NCBI GenBank assembly: GCA_004297845.1
Contig: SCSP01000118.1
Location: 1-32,191 of the forward strand
DNA: 32,191 nucleotides
Direction: 5' to 3'
DNA from: Bacteroidota bacterium
Lineage (GTDB): Bacteria > Bacteroidota > Bacteroidia > Palsa-948
Part shown: positions 8,233 to 15,951 of the stretch, in pieces
How positions within the stretch are numbered: the stretch's first letter is position 1
Layout of the letters: each line of letters starts with the position of its first letter
Translations under genes and position numbers: made by a program
Notes under the pieces: generated by a model
Told to the model about the DNA's origin: nothing
What the model saw: only the letters and a program-made list of their open reading frames with translations
The model's database searches: none

Positions 8233-9660
8233 ATGAAAAAAGAGTTTGAAAAAGTATGGGAAAGTTGTCTTGAGATAATAAAAGACAACGTAAATGCACA
8301 AAGTTTCAAAACATGGTTCGATCCAGTAAAACCAATCCGATTACAAACCAATGTACTAACCATCCAAGTTCCCAGCCAGTTTTTCTACGAATGGCTTGAG
8401 GAACATTATGTTGCGTTGCTGAAGAAGGTGGTTCGTAAGGAGTTAGGTGCCGAAGGAAGGCTTGAATACAGCATCGTAATGGAGAATATATACGGTGTAA
8501 AGCCTTATACGGTACGAATGCCTGCATCCAATAAAAAGGAAGTAAGAAACCCTTCCATGAACATGCCGATAGACATTAAAGGAGGGGGGATAAGAAATCC
8601 TTTCATCATTCCTGGACTGAAGCAGCCTATTGTACAATCCAATCTTAATCCTGATTATTCATTTGAAAATTTTGTGGAAGGAGATTGCAACCGCCTTGCC
8701 CGATCTGCCGGCTACGCTGTAGCAAATAAACCAGGGGAAACTTCTTTCAATCCATTACTTATATATGGTATCACCGGTTTAGGAAAAACACATTTGGCTC
8801 ACGCAATCGGCATAGAGATAAAGAAAAGAAACCCCGAAAAACAAGCATTGTATGTTCCTTCCGAAAAATTCACTAATCAGTTCATTGACGCTATCCAGAA
8901 TAACAATACCAACGATTTTGTAAATTTTTACCAGATGATAGATGTGCTCATCATTGACGATGTGCATTTTTTCTCCGGAAAGGAAAAGACCCAGGATGTG
9001 TTTTTTCACGTGTTCAACCACCTGCAGCAGAACAAGAAGCAGATCGTGATGACATCAGACCGCGCTCCTGTGGATCTACAGGGCATTGAGCAGCGCTTAC
9101 TTTCCCGCTTCAAATGGGGATTAGCTGCCGATCTTCAGGCTCCGGACCTCGAAACCAGAATTGCCATCCTTGAAAAGAAGGCTTATGCCGATGGAATCGA
9201 GATGCCAAGAGATGTGATAGAATATATCGCTTATAGTATCACTTCCAATGTTCGTGAGTTGGAAGGCGCTTTGATATCTCTCCTTGCTCAAGCTTCTCTC
9301 AACAAGAAAACGCTCAATATCGACTTGGCGCGCCAGATGATAGACAAGTTTGTGCGCAATACTGCAAAAGAGGTTTCTATCGATTATATCCAAAAGGTGG
9401 TTTGCGATTACTTTAACATGGGTATTGACCTGTTAAAGTCTAAAACCCGCAAACGCGAGGTGGTTCAGGCAAGGCAGATCGCGATGTACTTTTCCAAGCA
9501 GCTTACCAAGTCATCTTTGGCTACCATCGGAATGCACTGCGGAGGCAAAGACCACGCTACTGTTCTTCATGCCTGCCGCACGGTGAACAACCTGATGGAT
9601 ACCGACAAGAAGTTCAGGCACTATATTCAGGAACTGGATAAGAAGATAAATCTAGCTTAG
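8233..9660 (+). CDS. dnaA: chromosomal replication initiator protein DnaA
   Basis: ATP-dependent initiator that binds and opens the replication origin. The start chosen is ATG at 8233 (MKKEFEKVWESC), giving 475 residues; the track start at 8158 is a TTG that would add 25 unrelated residues and overlap the promoter. Domain I (about 1-80) carries FKTWFDPVKP; domain II is short and degenerate; AAA+ domain III has Walker A GITGLGKTH near 178 and Walker B LIIDDVHFF near 237; the C-terminal DNA-binding domain IV has KTRKREVVQARQIAMY and the DnaA signature GGKDHATVLHACRTV. It is followed by LMW-PTP and an RsmI-like gene, an arrangement I recall as common in the phylum, with a repeat filling the 129-bp gap. 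Confidence 0.97.
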   Translation: MKKEFEKVWESCLEIIKDNVNAQSFKTWFDPVKPIRLQTNVLTIQVPSQFFYEWLEEHYVALLKKVVRKELGAEGRLEYSIVMENIYGVKPYTVRMPASNKKEVRNPSMNMPIDIKGGGIRNPFIIPGLKQPIVQSNLNPDYSFENFVEGDCNRLARSAGYAVANKPGETSFNPLLIYGITGLGKTHLAHAIGIEIKKRNPEKQALYVPSEKFTNQFIDAIQNNNTNDFVNFYQMIDVLIIDDVHFFSGKEKTQDVFFHVFNHLQQNKKQIVMTSDRAPVDLQGIEQRLLSRFKWGLAADLQAPDLETRIAILEKKAYADGIEMPRDVIEYIAYSITSNVRELEGALISLLAQASLNKKTLNIDLARQMIDKFVRNTAKEVSIDYIQKVVCDYFNMGIDLLKSKTRKREVVQARQIAMYFSKQLTKSSLATIGMHCGGKDHATVLHACRTVNNLMDTDKKFRHYIQELDKKINLA

Positions 9661-9661
9661 T

Positions 9662-9787
9662 AGCCCCCGCCCCTAAAGGGGAGGAATGAGATAGGAATTG
9701 GTTGAAAGACTAATTCCTATTTCTACTTTATAAGAACTTATACGCCCTTCTTCCCTCTCCTTGAGGAGGGGGTAGGGGTGAGGTCCT
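9662..9787. repeat. composite palindromic repeat filling the dnaA to LMW-PTP gap
   Basis: The gap holds CCCCT-AA-AGGGG (9670-9681), a perfect inverted pair ATAGGAATT (9691-9699) / AATTCCTAT (9712-9720), TATAAG-AA-CTTATA (9729-9742), and CCCTCTCC...GGAGGGGG...GGGGTGAGG (9753-9783). The C-rich left end and the G-rich right end face each other, so the whole can fold as nested hairpins and may also terminate dnaA transcription. The last part resembles the prmC copy at 5513-5547. Confidence 0.65.
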
Positions 9788-9789
9788 TT

Positions 9790-10248
9790 ATGAAAAGCGT
9801 ACTGTTCGTCTGTCTGGGCAATATTTGTCGTTCTCCTTTGGGAGAAGGCATTCTGCGTGATAAGGTGAACCGGAAGGGGCTGGACCTGAAGATAGATTCG
9901 GCCGGTACTGAGTCCCTTCATGTGGGAGAAAGCCCGGACAGAAGGTCAACCAAGACGGCCAGGGAGAAAGGCATTGATATCTCCAAACAGGTGGCTCGCC
10001 AAATCCGCATATCCGACTTTGATGAGTTTGACCTAATCTTGGTGGCCGATGCACAGGTATACCGGGAGGTGATTTCGATGACGCGGAATGAAACGGATAA
10101 GAAGAAGGTGGACTTTATGATGAATATGCTAAAACCCGGATCCAATACCGCTGTGCCAGACCCCTATTACGGAGGGCAGGATGGGTTTGAGAAGGTTTAT
10201 GATATGTTGAACAGGGCGTGTGATTCGTTGCTGAAAAACCTTAAATGA
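9790..10248 (+). CDS. low molecular weight protein-tyrosine phosphatase
   Basis: A 152-residue cytosolic phosphatase that removes phosphate from tyrosine residues, often controlling exopolysaccharide export kinases. The N-terminal P-loop is CLGNICRS (8-15, nucleophile Cys8, Arg14), and the general-acid loop is DPYYGG near residue 122. The start used is ATG at 9790 (MKSVLFVCLGN), which fits the family; the track start at 9778 adds four residues encoded by the preceding repeat. The palindromic repeat ends about 6 bp before this ATG, so no ordinary promoter or ribosome site is visible. Whether it is expressed from dnaA or from within the repeat cannot be told. Confidence 0.92.
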   Translation: MKSVLFVCLGNICRSPLGEGILRDKVNRKGLDLKIDSAGTESLHVGESPDRRSTKTAREKGIDISKQVARQIRISDFDEFDLILVADAQVYREVISMTRNETDKKKVDFMMNMLKPGSNTAVPDPYYGGQDGFEKVYDMLNRACDSLLKNLK

Positions 10249-10338
10249 TTGGATACCAATAACGAATGACTACGAATATTATCAACCGGTGTGTGTATTC
10301 ATTCGTTACATTGGTAGACATTTGTTATTAGTATCCAA
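10249..10338. repeat. MITE-like inverted repeat (ATTCGTTA family)
   Basis: The 20-base arm 10249-10268 (TTGGATACCAATAACGAATG) pairs with 10319-10338 at 18 of 20 positions. Inner words ACGAATG and CATTCGT also face each other. An 11-12-base tandem repeat of TTAGTATCCAA follows at the right end. It starts directly after the LMW-PTP stop and ends 11 bp before the methyltransferase ATG. Confidence 0.75.
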
Positions 10339-10349
10339 ATTAGTATCCA

Positions 10350-11117
10350 ATGAAAGGAGTCCTGTATTTAATTCCCGTTCCAATCTCCGATGAGGAAGAA
10401 AACTCAGGCTTGGTATATCCTTTGCTGGAATCAACTGTTAACACCCTTTCTGAATTCATAGTAGAAGACCTCAAAACTACCAGGCGTTCCCTCCGTAAAA
10501 TTTTTTTTACAGGCGAATTTGATAAAATGACCTTTCACGTTTTGAATAAACATACGGATACAAAAAGCATTGGAAGTTTTTTAGCCAGTGCTGACAAAGG
10601 AAAAAATATTGGTTTACTCAGCGAAGCCGGTATGCCCTGCATTGCAGATCCCGGAAGTGATATTGTGCGTTTGGCTCACAGCAAAAACATCAGGGTTGTT
10701 CCGCTTTACGGGCAATCCTCCATCTTCTTGGCCCTCGCAGCATCCGGATTGAACGGACAGAATTTTATTTTCCATGGTTATTTGCCGAAGGAACAGAAAG
10801 AGAGGAGAAAGAAACTGAAGGAACTCAGCCCATCCCTGCCTTCCCAAAGGGGAGGTACTACTACAAGTCCTTCTTCCCTTCAGGAAGGATTTAGGACGGG
10901 CTTGGGCTGTACTCACATTTTTATTGAAACTCCGTACCGCAACAACCACCTTTTATCAGATATCCTCTCAACATGTTCTCCCGAAACGCTGCTCTGTGTT
11001 GCCATGAACGTAACCGGTAAATCAGAAATGATCCTCACAAAATCAATTGCGGAGTGGAGGAAGGTGGTGCTTCCAAGCCTTGATAAACAGCCGACTGTGT
11101 TTTTGTTGGGGAGATAG
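10350..11117 (+). CDS. SAM-dependent methyltransferase, tetrapyrrole-methylase fold (RsmI-like)
   Basis: A 255-residue protein of the superfamily that includes RsmI, which 2'-O-methylates C1402 of 16S rRNA; this is the divergent RsmI-like branch common in Bacteroidota. Recognisable segments are LYLIPVPIS at the N-terminus, the SAM-site motif SEAGMPCIADPGSD near 90, VVPLYGQSSIFLALAASGLNGQ, FHGYLPKEQKER, FIETPYRNN and LCVAMNVTGKSE. Between KELS and CTHIFIETPYRN lies a foreign insert of about 28 residues (159-187) encoded by an 84-bp two-hairpin repeat, exactly 28 codons, so the frame is preserved. It probably loops out between two conserved strands. The precise substrate is not certain. Confidence 0.88.
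   Translation: MKGVLYLIPVPISDEEENSGLVYPLLESTVNTLSEFIVEDLKTTRRSLRKIFFTGEFDKMTFHVLNKHTDTKSIGSFLASADKGKNIGLLSEAGMPCIADPGSDIVRLAHSKNIRVVPLYGQSSIFLALAASGLNGQNFIFHGYLPKEQKERRKKLKELSPSLPSQRGGTTTSPSSLQEGFRTGLGCTHIFIETPYRNNHLLSDILSTCSPETLLCVAMNVTGKSEMILTKSIAEWRKVVLPSLDKQPTVFLLGR
10826..10909 (+). repeat. 84-bp two-hairpin palindromic element inside the RsmI-like gene
   Basis: Ends are inverted (CAGCCCA at 10826, TGGGCTG at 10903-10909). It contains TTCCCAAAGGGGA and then AAGTCCTTC...GGAAGGATTTAGGACGGG. The second half matches the intergenic copy at 24068-24100 (AAGTCCTTCCC...GGAAGGATTTAGGATGGG). Length is divisible by three. Confidence 0.85.
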
Positions 11118-11138
11118 AACGTGACAGAAATGGCTATT

Positions 11139-12071
11139 CTATATATTTTCGAGGGAAAAGGTTTCCTTCAGCCTCACTCCCTTTTCAGTTTTTTGAACTG
11201 TGCAGCACTCGTTAATTGGGTCGTGCTCAAAAAACAAAACGTATTTTTCTTCCGCAGCTTTATTTAGAAACTTTTCTTTTTCTTCCAATGTGATCAGAGG
11301 ACGGGTATCATAACCCATTACATAGGGAAGCGGAATATGGCCGGTTGTAGGTATCAGATCTGCGACATATACAACTGTTTTGTCTTTATATTTGATATGA
11401 GGATGCATCATCGCATCGGTGTGGCCGTGGGAAAATAATACCCCACTCCAACTCTCCCCAAAGGGGAGAGAGCCATACGCCAAACCTTCTCCCCCTTGGG
11501 GGGAGATAAGAGAGGAGGTGGGATAGGTAATGAATTTTAGGTGACCACTTTCTTTGATCGGTAAAATATTCTCACTAAGGAAACTTGCTTTTTCTCTCTT
11601 ATTGGGTTTGGTTGCCCATTCCCAATGTTGCTCGTTACTCCAATAGGTGGCATTCCTGAAGGTAAGTTCAAAATCATCTTTTAAATATACACTCCTGCTA
11701 TCCCCCCTTTGGGGCGTGGGAGGGTGTTTCCATTTCACGCTGCCTCCGCAATGATCAAAGTGAAGGTGTGAAAGAAATACGTCCGTAATATCATTGGAAG
11801 TAAATCCATATTTTCCCAAAGATTTTTCAAGCGTATTGTCACCATGCAAGTAGTAATAAGAAAAGAATTTAGCATCCTGCTTGCTTCCCATGCCATTGTC
11901 AATCAGGATGAGTTTGTTTCCATCTTCTATCAGCAGCGCACGCATGGCAAGAGATATCATGTTGTTCTCATCGGCAGGATTGGTTCTGTTCCAGATGGAT
12001 TTTGGAACCACTCCGAACATAGCGCCTCCATCAAGTTTGAAGTATCCTGTATTTATTGAGTAAAGTTTCAT
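11139..12071 (-). CDS. metallo-beta-lactamase-fold hydrolase
   Basis: A 310-residue MBL-superfamily hydrolase, probably cytosolic, with zinc motif HLHFDH (102-107), an upstream LILIDNGMGSKQ strand, SHGHTDAMMHPHI near 214 and a C-terminal FFEHDP segment. This arrangement fits the lactonase/glyoxalase-II-like MBL group; the substrate is unknown. Two repeat-derived inserts interrupt it: PPTPQRGDSR (about 117-126), ten residues after the zinc motif, and about 28 residues (about 183-210, PTSSLISPQGGEG...GESW) directly before the next zinc-ligand strand. Neither destroys a ligand or the frame. It is convergent with the RsmI-like gene and divergent from mpl. Confidence 0.85.
   Translation of the reverse strand: MKLYSINTGYFKLDGGAMFGVVPKSIWNRTNPADENNMISLAMRALLIEDGNKLILIDNGMGSKQDAKFFSYYYLHGDNTLEKSLGKYGFTSNDITDVFLSHLHFDHCGGSVKWKHPPTPQRGDSRSVYLKDDFELTFRNATYWSNEQHWEWATKPNKREKASFLSENILPIKESGHLKFITYPTSSLISPQGGEGLAYGSLPFGESWSGVLFSHGHTDAMMHPHIKYKDKTVVYVADLIPTTGHIPLPYVMGYDTRPLITLEEKEKFLNKAAEEKYVLFFEHDPINECCTVQKTEKGVRLKETFSLENI
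11441..11526 (-). repeat. two-hairpin palindromic element inside the MBL gene
   Basis: CTCTCCCC-AAA-GGGGAGAG (11452-11470) and TCTCCCCC-TT-GGGGGGAGA (11488-11506) are two strong hairpins, and the outer ends CCCCACTCC and GGAGGTGGG are inverted. It is in frame and is translated as about 28 residues rich in Ser, Gly and Pro. Confidence 0.85.
11701..11725 (-). repeat. single-hairpin GC-rich repeat inside the MBL gene
   Basis: CCCCCC-TTT-GGGG followed by CGTGGGAGGGTG; on the coding strand CACCCTCCCACGCCCCAAAGG. It looks like half of the two-hairpin element and is translated as HPPTPQRGD. Confidence 0.65.
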
Positions 12072-12073
12072 CC

Positions 12074-12172
12074 TGGTTACTAATAAATGAATCAGTTACG
12101 AATGTTATTAATCAGTACGGTAAAGTTAAAAATTAGGTGAATACTAATACGTGTGATTCGTTACATTCGTAA
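12074..12172. repeat. degenerate inverted repeat of the ATTCGTTA family
   Basis: The left part GGTTACTAATAAATGAATCA is mirrored by the right part TGTGATTCGTTACATTCGTAACC, with GGTTAC/GTAACC ends. Words such as TTACGAATG and ATTCGTTA are shared with the element at 10249-10338. It fills most of the divergent gap between the MBL hydrolase and mpl. Confidence 0.5.
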
Positions 12173-12188
12173 CCGATTTGTAATTCGT

Positions 12189-13568
12189 ATGCGGGTACAT
12201 TTTATAGCGGTTGGCGGAGCGGTTATGCACAATTTAGCAATTGCTCTACACAAAAAGGGATTTTCAGTAACCGGCTCTGATGACGAAATTGTGGAGCCTT
12301 CTAAAACGCGTTTAGAGAAGTTTGGCTTGCTTCCGGCAGAGATGGGATGGTTCCCTGAAAGGATATCTAAAGAACTGGATGCGGTAATACTTGGTATGCA
12401 TGCTCGTCTGGATAATCCGGAACTGGTGCGAGCGCAGGAATCAGGTCTGAAAATTTATTCTTACCCCGAATATATTTATGAGCAGACGAAAGATAAAATA
12501 AGGATTGTAGTTGGTGGCAGTCATGGAAAAACTACCATCACCGCGATGATCCTTCATGTATTAAAGAGTTGTGGTAAGGATTTTGATTACTTGGTTGGCG
12601 CACAGGTAGAAGGTTTTGACACCATGGTCAAGCTTACAGATTCTGCAACTGTTGCAGTTTTTGAGGGAGATGAGTACCTTGCTTCCCCTATAGACCGCAG
12701 ACCTAAATTCCTCCTCTATAAACCGGATGTTGCTTTGTTAAGCGGAATTGCCTGGGATCACATAAATGTATTTCCGACTTTTCAAAGTTACGTAGAGCAA
12801 TTCAGGAAATTCATTGATTGCATTGAACAGTCCGGTTCATTGGTGTATTGCGAAGTGGATGAAGAAGTGATAAAGCTTGTGAAGGCTGCTCGTAAGGATA
12901 TTCGGGAATATCCATATTCGATCCCAAAACATAAAATTGAAAATGGAATAACATACTTAACTCCAACTCTTCAGGGTAGAGCAGGGGAAGGACTTTATCC
13001 TTTGCAGATTTACGGTGATCACAACCTGATGAATATTAATGGAGCCCGTTTGGTTTGCAAACAGGTGGGCATCAGTGATGAGCAGTTCTATCAGGCTATA
13101 TCTGCCTTTAAAGGCGCTGCAAAGCGGCTTGAGCTGATCGCTAAGAACGAAAACTGTTCCTTCTACAAAGACTTCGCACATTCCCCCTCAAAAGTAACAG
13201 CCACCATTGAGGCAGTTAAAAAACAGTTCCCTGAAAGAAAACTGACCGCTTGTCTTGAACTTCATACATTTAGCAGTCTTAATGAAAATTTCATGAAAGA
13301 GTATGCGGGATCAATGAATCTGGCAGACGAGGCTATAGTTTATTTCAATCCACATACTATAGAACATAAAAAACTTAAGCCAATTAGCGAAGAACAGGTG
13401 AAAGATTCGTTTGGCAGAAAATCCCTGAAAGTGATTACTGATTCGAAGCTGATTGCTCAGTATATCTCCGAACAGAACTGGGAAAAACAAAATCTCCTCA
13501 TGATGAGTTCCGGTACTTTTGACGGGATGGATTTTAAAGCAATTGGAGAGAAAATTAATTCTCGCTGA
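12189..13568 (+). CDS. mpl: UDP-N-acetylmuramate:L-alanyl-gamma-D-glutamyl-meso-diaminopimelate ligase Mpl
   Basis: Recycles peptidoglycan by ligating the freed tripeptide onto UDP-MurNAc; related to MurC. The start is ATG at 12189 (MRVHFIAVGG), matching the family; the track start at 12153 adds 12 residues encoded by the upstream repeat. The N-terminal Rossmann domain has VHFIAVGGAVMHNLAIALHKKG, the central ATP site GGSHGKTTITAMILHVL near 110, EGDEYLASPIDRRPKFL, and GDHNLMNINGARLV, and the C-terminal domain has KDFAHSPSKVTATI. The segment PTLQGRAGEG before the GDHN motif may be a decayed repeat insert (near 12961-12992), but this is uncertain. It overlaps the convergent DUF4199 gene by 14 bp. 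Confidence 0.95.
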   Translation: MRVHFIAVGGAVMHNLAIALHKKGFSVTGSDDEIVEPSKTRLEKFGLLPAEMGWFPERISKELDAVILGMHARLDNPELVRAQESGLKIYSYPEYIYEQTKDKIRIVVGGSHGKTTITAMILHVLKSCGKDFDYLVGAQVEGFDTMVKLTDSATVAVFEGDEYLASPIDRRPKFLLYKPDVALLSGIAWDHINVFPTFQSYVEQFRKFIDCIEQSGSLVYCEVDEEVIKLVKAARKDIREYPYSIPKHKIENGITYLTPTLQGRAGEGLYPLQIYGDHNLMNINGARLVCKQVGISDEQFYQAISAFKGAAKRLELIAKNENCSFYKDFAHSPSKVTATIEAVKKQFPERKLTACLELHTFSSLNENFMKEYAGSMNLADEAIVYFNPHTIEHKKLKPISEEQVKDSFGRKSLKVITDSKLIAQYISEQNWEKQNLLMMSSGTFDGMDFKAIGEKINSR

Positions 13569-14070
13569 TCTTCGGCTTTCTAACAAGGAATGAAGAAAGC
13601 ATAAACGAAAGCACGGTTCCTGTTCCTAGAATTCCTACCAGAGCGACAGTGGCCTGTTTGAAAGGCGAATAGAATTCAGTAAGCATCTTAATGGCCTCTT
13701 GAATTTCAGCTTCAGATTTATTTTCCTGAGCGCCCAGTCGTTTTGCTTCCGCAATCCAATGGACAATAACTTCTCTGTCTATGTAAGAATAATGAATGTA
13801 CGTGTAGAGTGCAATGAGCAAGCATGCGGAGATTGATATTTTAACTCCGGCAACCATCACTTGCCGTATGTTAATAAAGCCTCCGAATTTCTGATCTCTT
13901 TTATGTCTAATTCCTGCATATAAAGGAAATCCGGTTAGCCCGAGAGTAATTAACCCGGAATATGCGCCAACGCCTGTAAATTGAGTGTGTGTAAAAAAAG
14001 CAGCGAGCTTAATTGCAATATATATCCCGGTGGAGAGCAGGGCGCACCTAAAAGAATAGTTCAGATTCAT
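13555..14070 (-). CDS. DUF4199 integral membrane protein
   Basis: A 171-residue protein with about four membrane segments: one near 8-25, one near 35-52, one near 73-92 and one near 140-160, with a basic loop (IRHKRDQKFGGFINIRQ) between the second and third and a charged helical segment (IAEAKRLGAQENKSEAEIQEAIKML) before the last. This layout is typical of DUF4199, a Bacteroidota family without known function. It begins 2 bp after the rho stop and is surely on the rho transcript; the pairing recurs in the phylum to my memory. It overlaps the convergent mpl by 14 bp. Confidence 0.82.
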   Translation of the reverse strand: MNLNYSFRCALLSTGIYIAIKLAAFFTHTQFTGVGAYSGLITLGLTGFPLYAGIRHKRDQKFGGFINIRQVMVAGVKISISACLLIALYTYIHYSYIDREVIVHWIAEAKRLGAQENKSEAEIQEAIKMLTEFYSPFKQATVALVGILGTGTVLSFMLSSFLVRKPKISEN

Positions 14071-14072
14071 TC

Positions 14073-15617
14073 CTAGCTGTTCATTGAAACAAGGAACTCC
14101 TCATTGCTTTGCGTATTCTTCATTCTTTCCTTGATAAATTCCATGGCTTCCAGCGGAGTCATGTCCGAAAGATGTTTGCGGAGTATCCATAGGCGCTGCA
14201 GTGTTTCCTTGTCAACCAGCAGATCATCTCTTCGGGTGCTGGATGCGGTGATATCAATGGAAGGATAGATGCGTTTGTTGGCAAGTTTTCTGTCTAATTG
14301 CATTTCACTGTTCCCTGTTCCTTTAAATTCCTCAAAGATCACATCATCCATTTTAGAGCCGGTTTCCGTAAGAGCTGTAGCAAGAATGGTAAGTGAACCG
14401 CCATTCTCAATTTTTCGTGCAGCGCCAAAAAAGCGTTTTGGCTTTTGAAGCGCTGTTGCTTCCACACCGCCCGATAAAACTTTTCCGGATGAAGGGGAAA
14501 GAGTATTGTAAGCTCGTGCAAGGCGAGTGATGGAGTCGAGGAGGATTACGACATCGTGTCCGCACTCAACCATGCGCTTTGCTTTTTCCAATACAATATT
14601 TGCAATACGTGCATGGCGCTCGGCAGGTTCATCAAATGTGGAAGAAATAACTTCGGCATTTACGCTGCGTGCCATGTCCGTAACTTCTTCCGGACGTTCA
14701 TCGATTAAAAGAACGATGAGGTAGGCTTCCGGATGATTGGCTGAAATAGCGTTTGCCAGTTCTTTCAATAGAACTGTTTTTCCTGTTTTGGGTTGTGCAA
14801 CAATAAGTGCGCGCTGCCCTTTTCCGATAGGAGTAAAAAGATCTATGATACGCATAGACATATTTTGTTCCTTTGGTTTTGCGAGCTTGAATTTTTCGTT
14901 CGGAAATAGCGGAGTAAGATGGTCGAACGGAACCCGGTCGCGAACATAAGAGGGATCGCGCCCGTTAATGCTTTCTACTTTTATGAGCGGAAAATATTTT
15001 TCACCTTCTTTCGGTGGGCGGATAGCGCCTTTTACTGTATCACCGGTCTTCAATCCAAACAAGCGTATTTGAGACTGTGATACATATACATCGTCCGGTG
15101 AATTCAAATATTGGTAATCGGAAGAGCGCAGAAATCCATAGCCATCGGGCATTATCTCCAAAACACCTTCTCCATCAACAATTCCGTCAAAATTTATTTC
15201 AACTCGTTTTTCCTGGCGTTGAGAATCCTGTGGTTGTTGCTGTTGTACATCTTCTCTTGTTTCGCTTGGAGAAATCACGGGATCAACAGGAAGTGAGAAT
15301 TTCTCTGTTTCGTGGTAGGATTGCTCCGTACGGGATAGCTGCTCATTAGCAGAGGAATTGTCTCCATTATTGTCGTTAATGTAATTGTCATCGCCCATTT
15401 TTTGAGGTTTAGAGGAAGAGGCTCTTTTATCATCGAAGCCCACTTTTTTGTTTTTAGGAGTATCGGCTGTTTTGGCAGAATTTACAGCTTGAAAGTCAAG
15501 TATCTTGTAAATGATATCCTGTTTTTTGAGTGAATCGAATTTAGGGACGTTCAGCTTTTCAGCAATATCACGAAGATCGTTGAGGGCTTTGCCGTTTAGT
15601 TCAATAATGTCGTACAT
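14073..15617 (-). CDS. rho: transcription termination factor Rho
   Basis: Hexameric RNA helicase that ends transcription at unstructured RNA. At 514 residues it is longer than E. coli Rho (419) because of a disordered, Asn/Gln/Ser-rich linker at about 45-138. Domains in order: Rho_N SAP-like helix bundle ([19 protein letters not shown]), linker, cold-shock-type RNA-binding domain ([21 protein letters not shown], about 150-215), then the RecA-like ATPase with Walker A AQPKTGKT (274-281), Walker [19 protein letters not shown], and the R-loop [21 protein letters not shown]. The Asn-rich linker recalls the phase-separating insert described in Bacteroides Rho; that parallel is inference. DUF4199 follows 2 bp after it. 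A leader of about 250 nt lies upstream. Confidence 0.97.
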   Translation of the reverse strand: MYDIIELNGKALNDLRDIAEKLNVPKFDSLKKQDIIYKILDFQAVNSAKTADTPKNKKVGFDDKRASSSKPQKMGDDNYINDNNGDNSSANEQLSRTEQSYHETEKFSLPVDPVISPSETREDVQQQQPQDSQRQEKRVEINFDGIVDGEGVLEIMPDGYGFLRSSDYQYLNSPDDVYVSQSQIRLFGLKTGDTVKGAIRPPKEGEKYFPLIKVESINGRDPSYVRDRVPFDHLTPLFPNEKFKLAKPKEQNMSMRIIDLFTPIGKGQRALIVAQPKTGKTVLLKELANAISANHPEAYLIVLLIDERPEEVTDMARSVNAEVISSTFDEPAERHARIANIVLEKAKRMVECGHDVVILLDSITRLARAYNTLSPSSGKVLSGGVEATALQKPKRFFGAARKIENGGSLTILATALTETGSKMDDVIFEEFKGTGNSEMQLDRKLANKRIYPSIDITASSTRRDDLLVDKETLQRLWILRKHLSDMTPLEAMEFIKERMKNTQSNEEFLVSMNS

Positions 15618-15951
15618 AGGTGGGTAGAAATTTGAAATTAAGGGTTAAAAAATTATGAATTTTGGAAGAGAAAAATATCTAAATAAAAATTGTATATAAA
15701 TAGCGTAATACGCTGATAATCATTAAACTATTTGTATTGATAGATATATCGCCCAAGAATAAAACGAGTGCTAACCAATAAGTGTTTTTTATCAAGAAAA
15801 TGAGGCAGATAAGTATTTGGAATTATTAATGAACCAGTCCGCAGGACTCCTAACGGAGAGGAATAACACGCCAAAGATAGGAAGAAATTTGAATATATAA
15901 TGCTGAATCAATAATTAATTTTTTATTGAATAATGGTCATTTTACATGCGC
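15618..15951 (-). promoter_or_regulatory. rho leader region with promoter box and hairpins
   Basis: On the minus strand a -7 box TATCTTTG (15879-15872) would start a leader of about 250 nt. Just after it come two adjacent stems, CTCC-GTTA-GGAG (15858-15847) and AGTCC-TGC-GGACT (15848-15836), sharing two bases so they are mutually exclusive at the junction. Further down is the palindrome AGCGTA-T-TACGCT (15714-15702). No ORF is supported in this stretch. It may mediate rho autoregulation; alternatively the hairpins are another dispersed repeat. Confidence 0.45.

Noticed and set aside
12961-12992. Possible decayed palindromic insert in mpl (PTLQGRAGEG)
   Set aside because: CTCT...AGAG and flanking purine/pyrimidine bias hint at the GC-rich family, but arms are short and the loop is naturally variable, so it was not listed as a feature.
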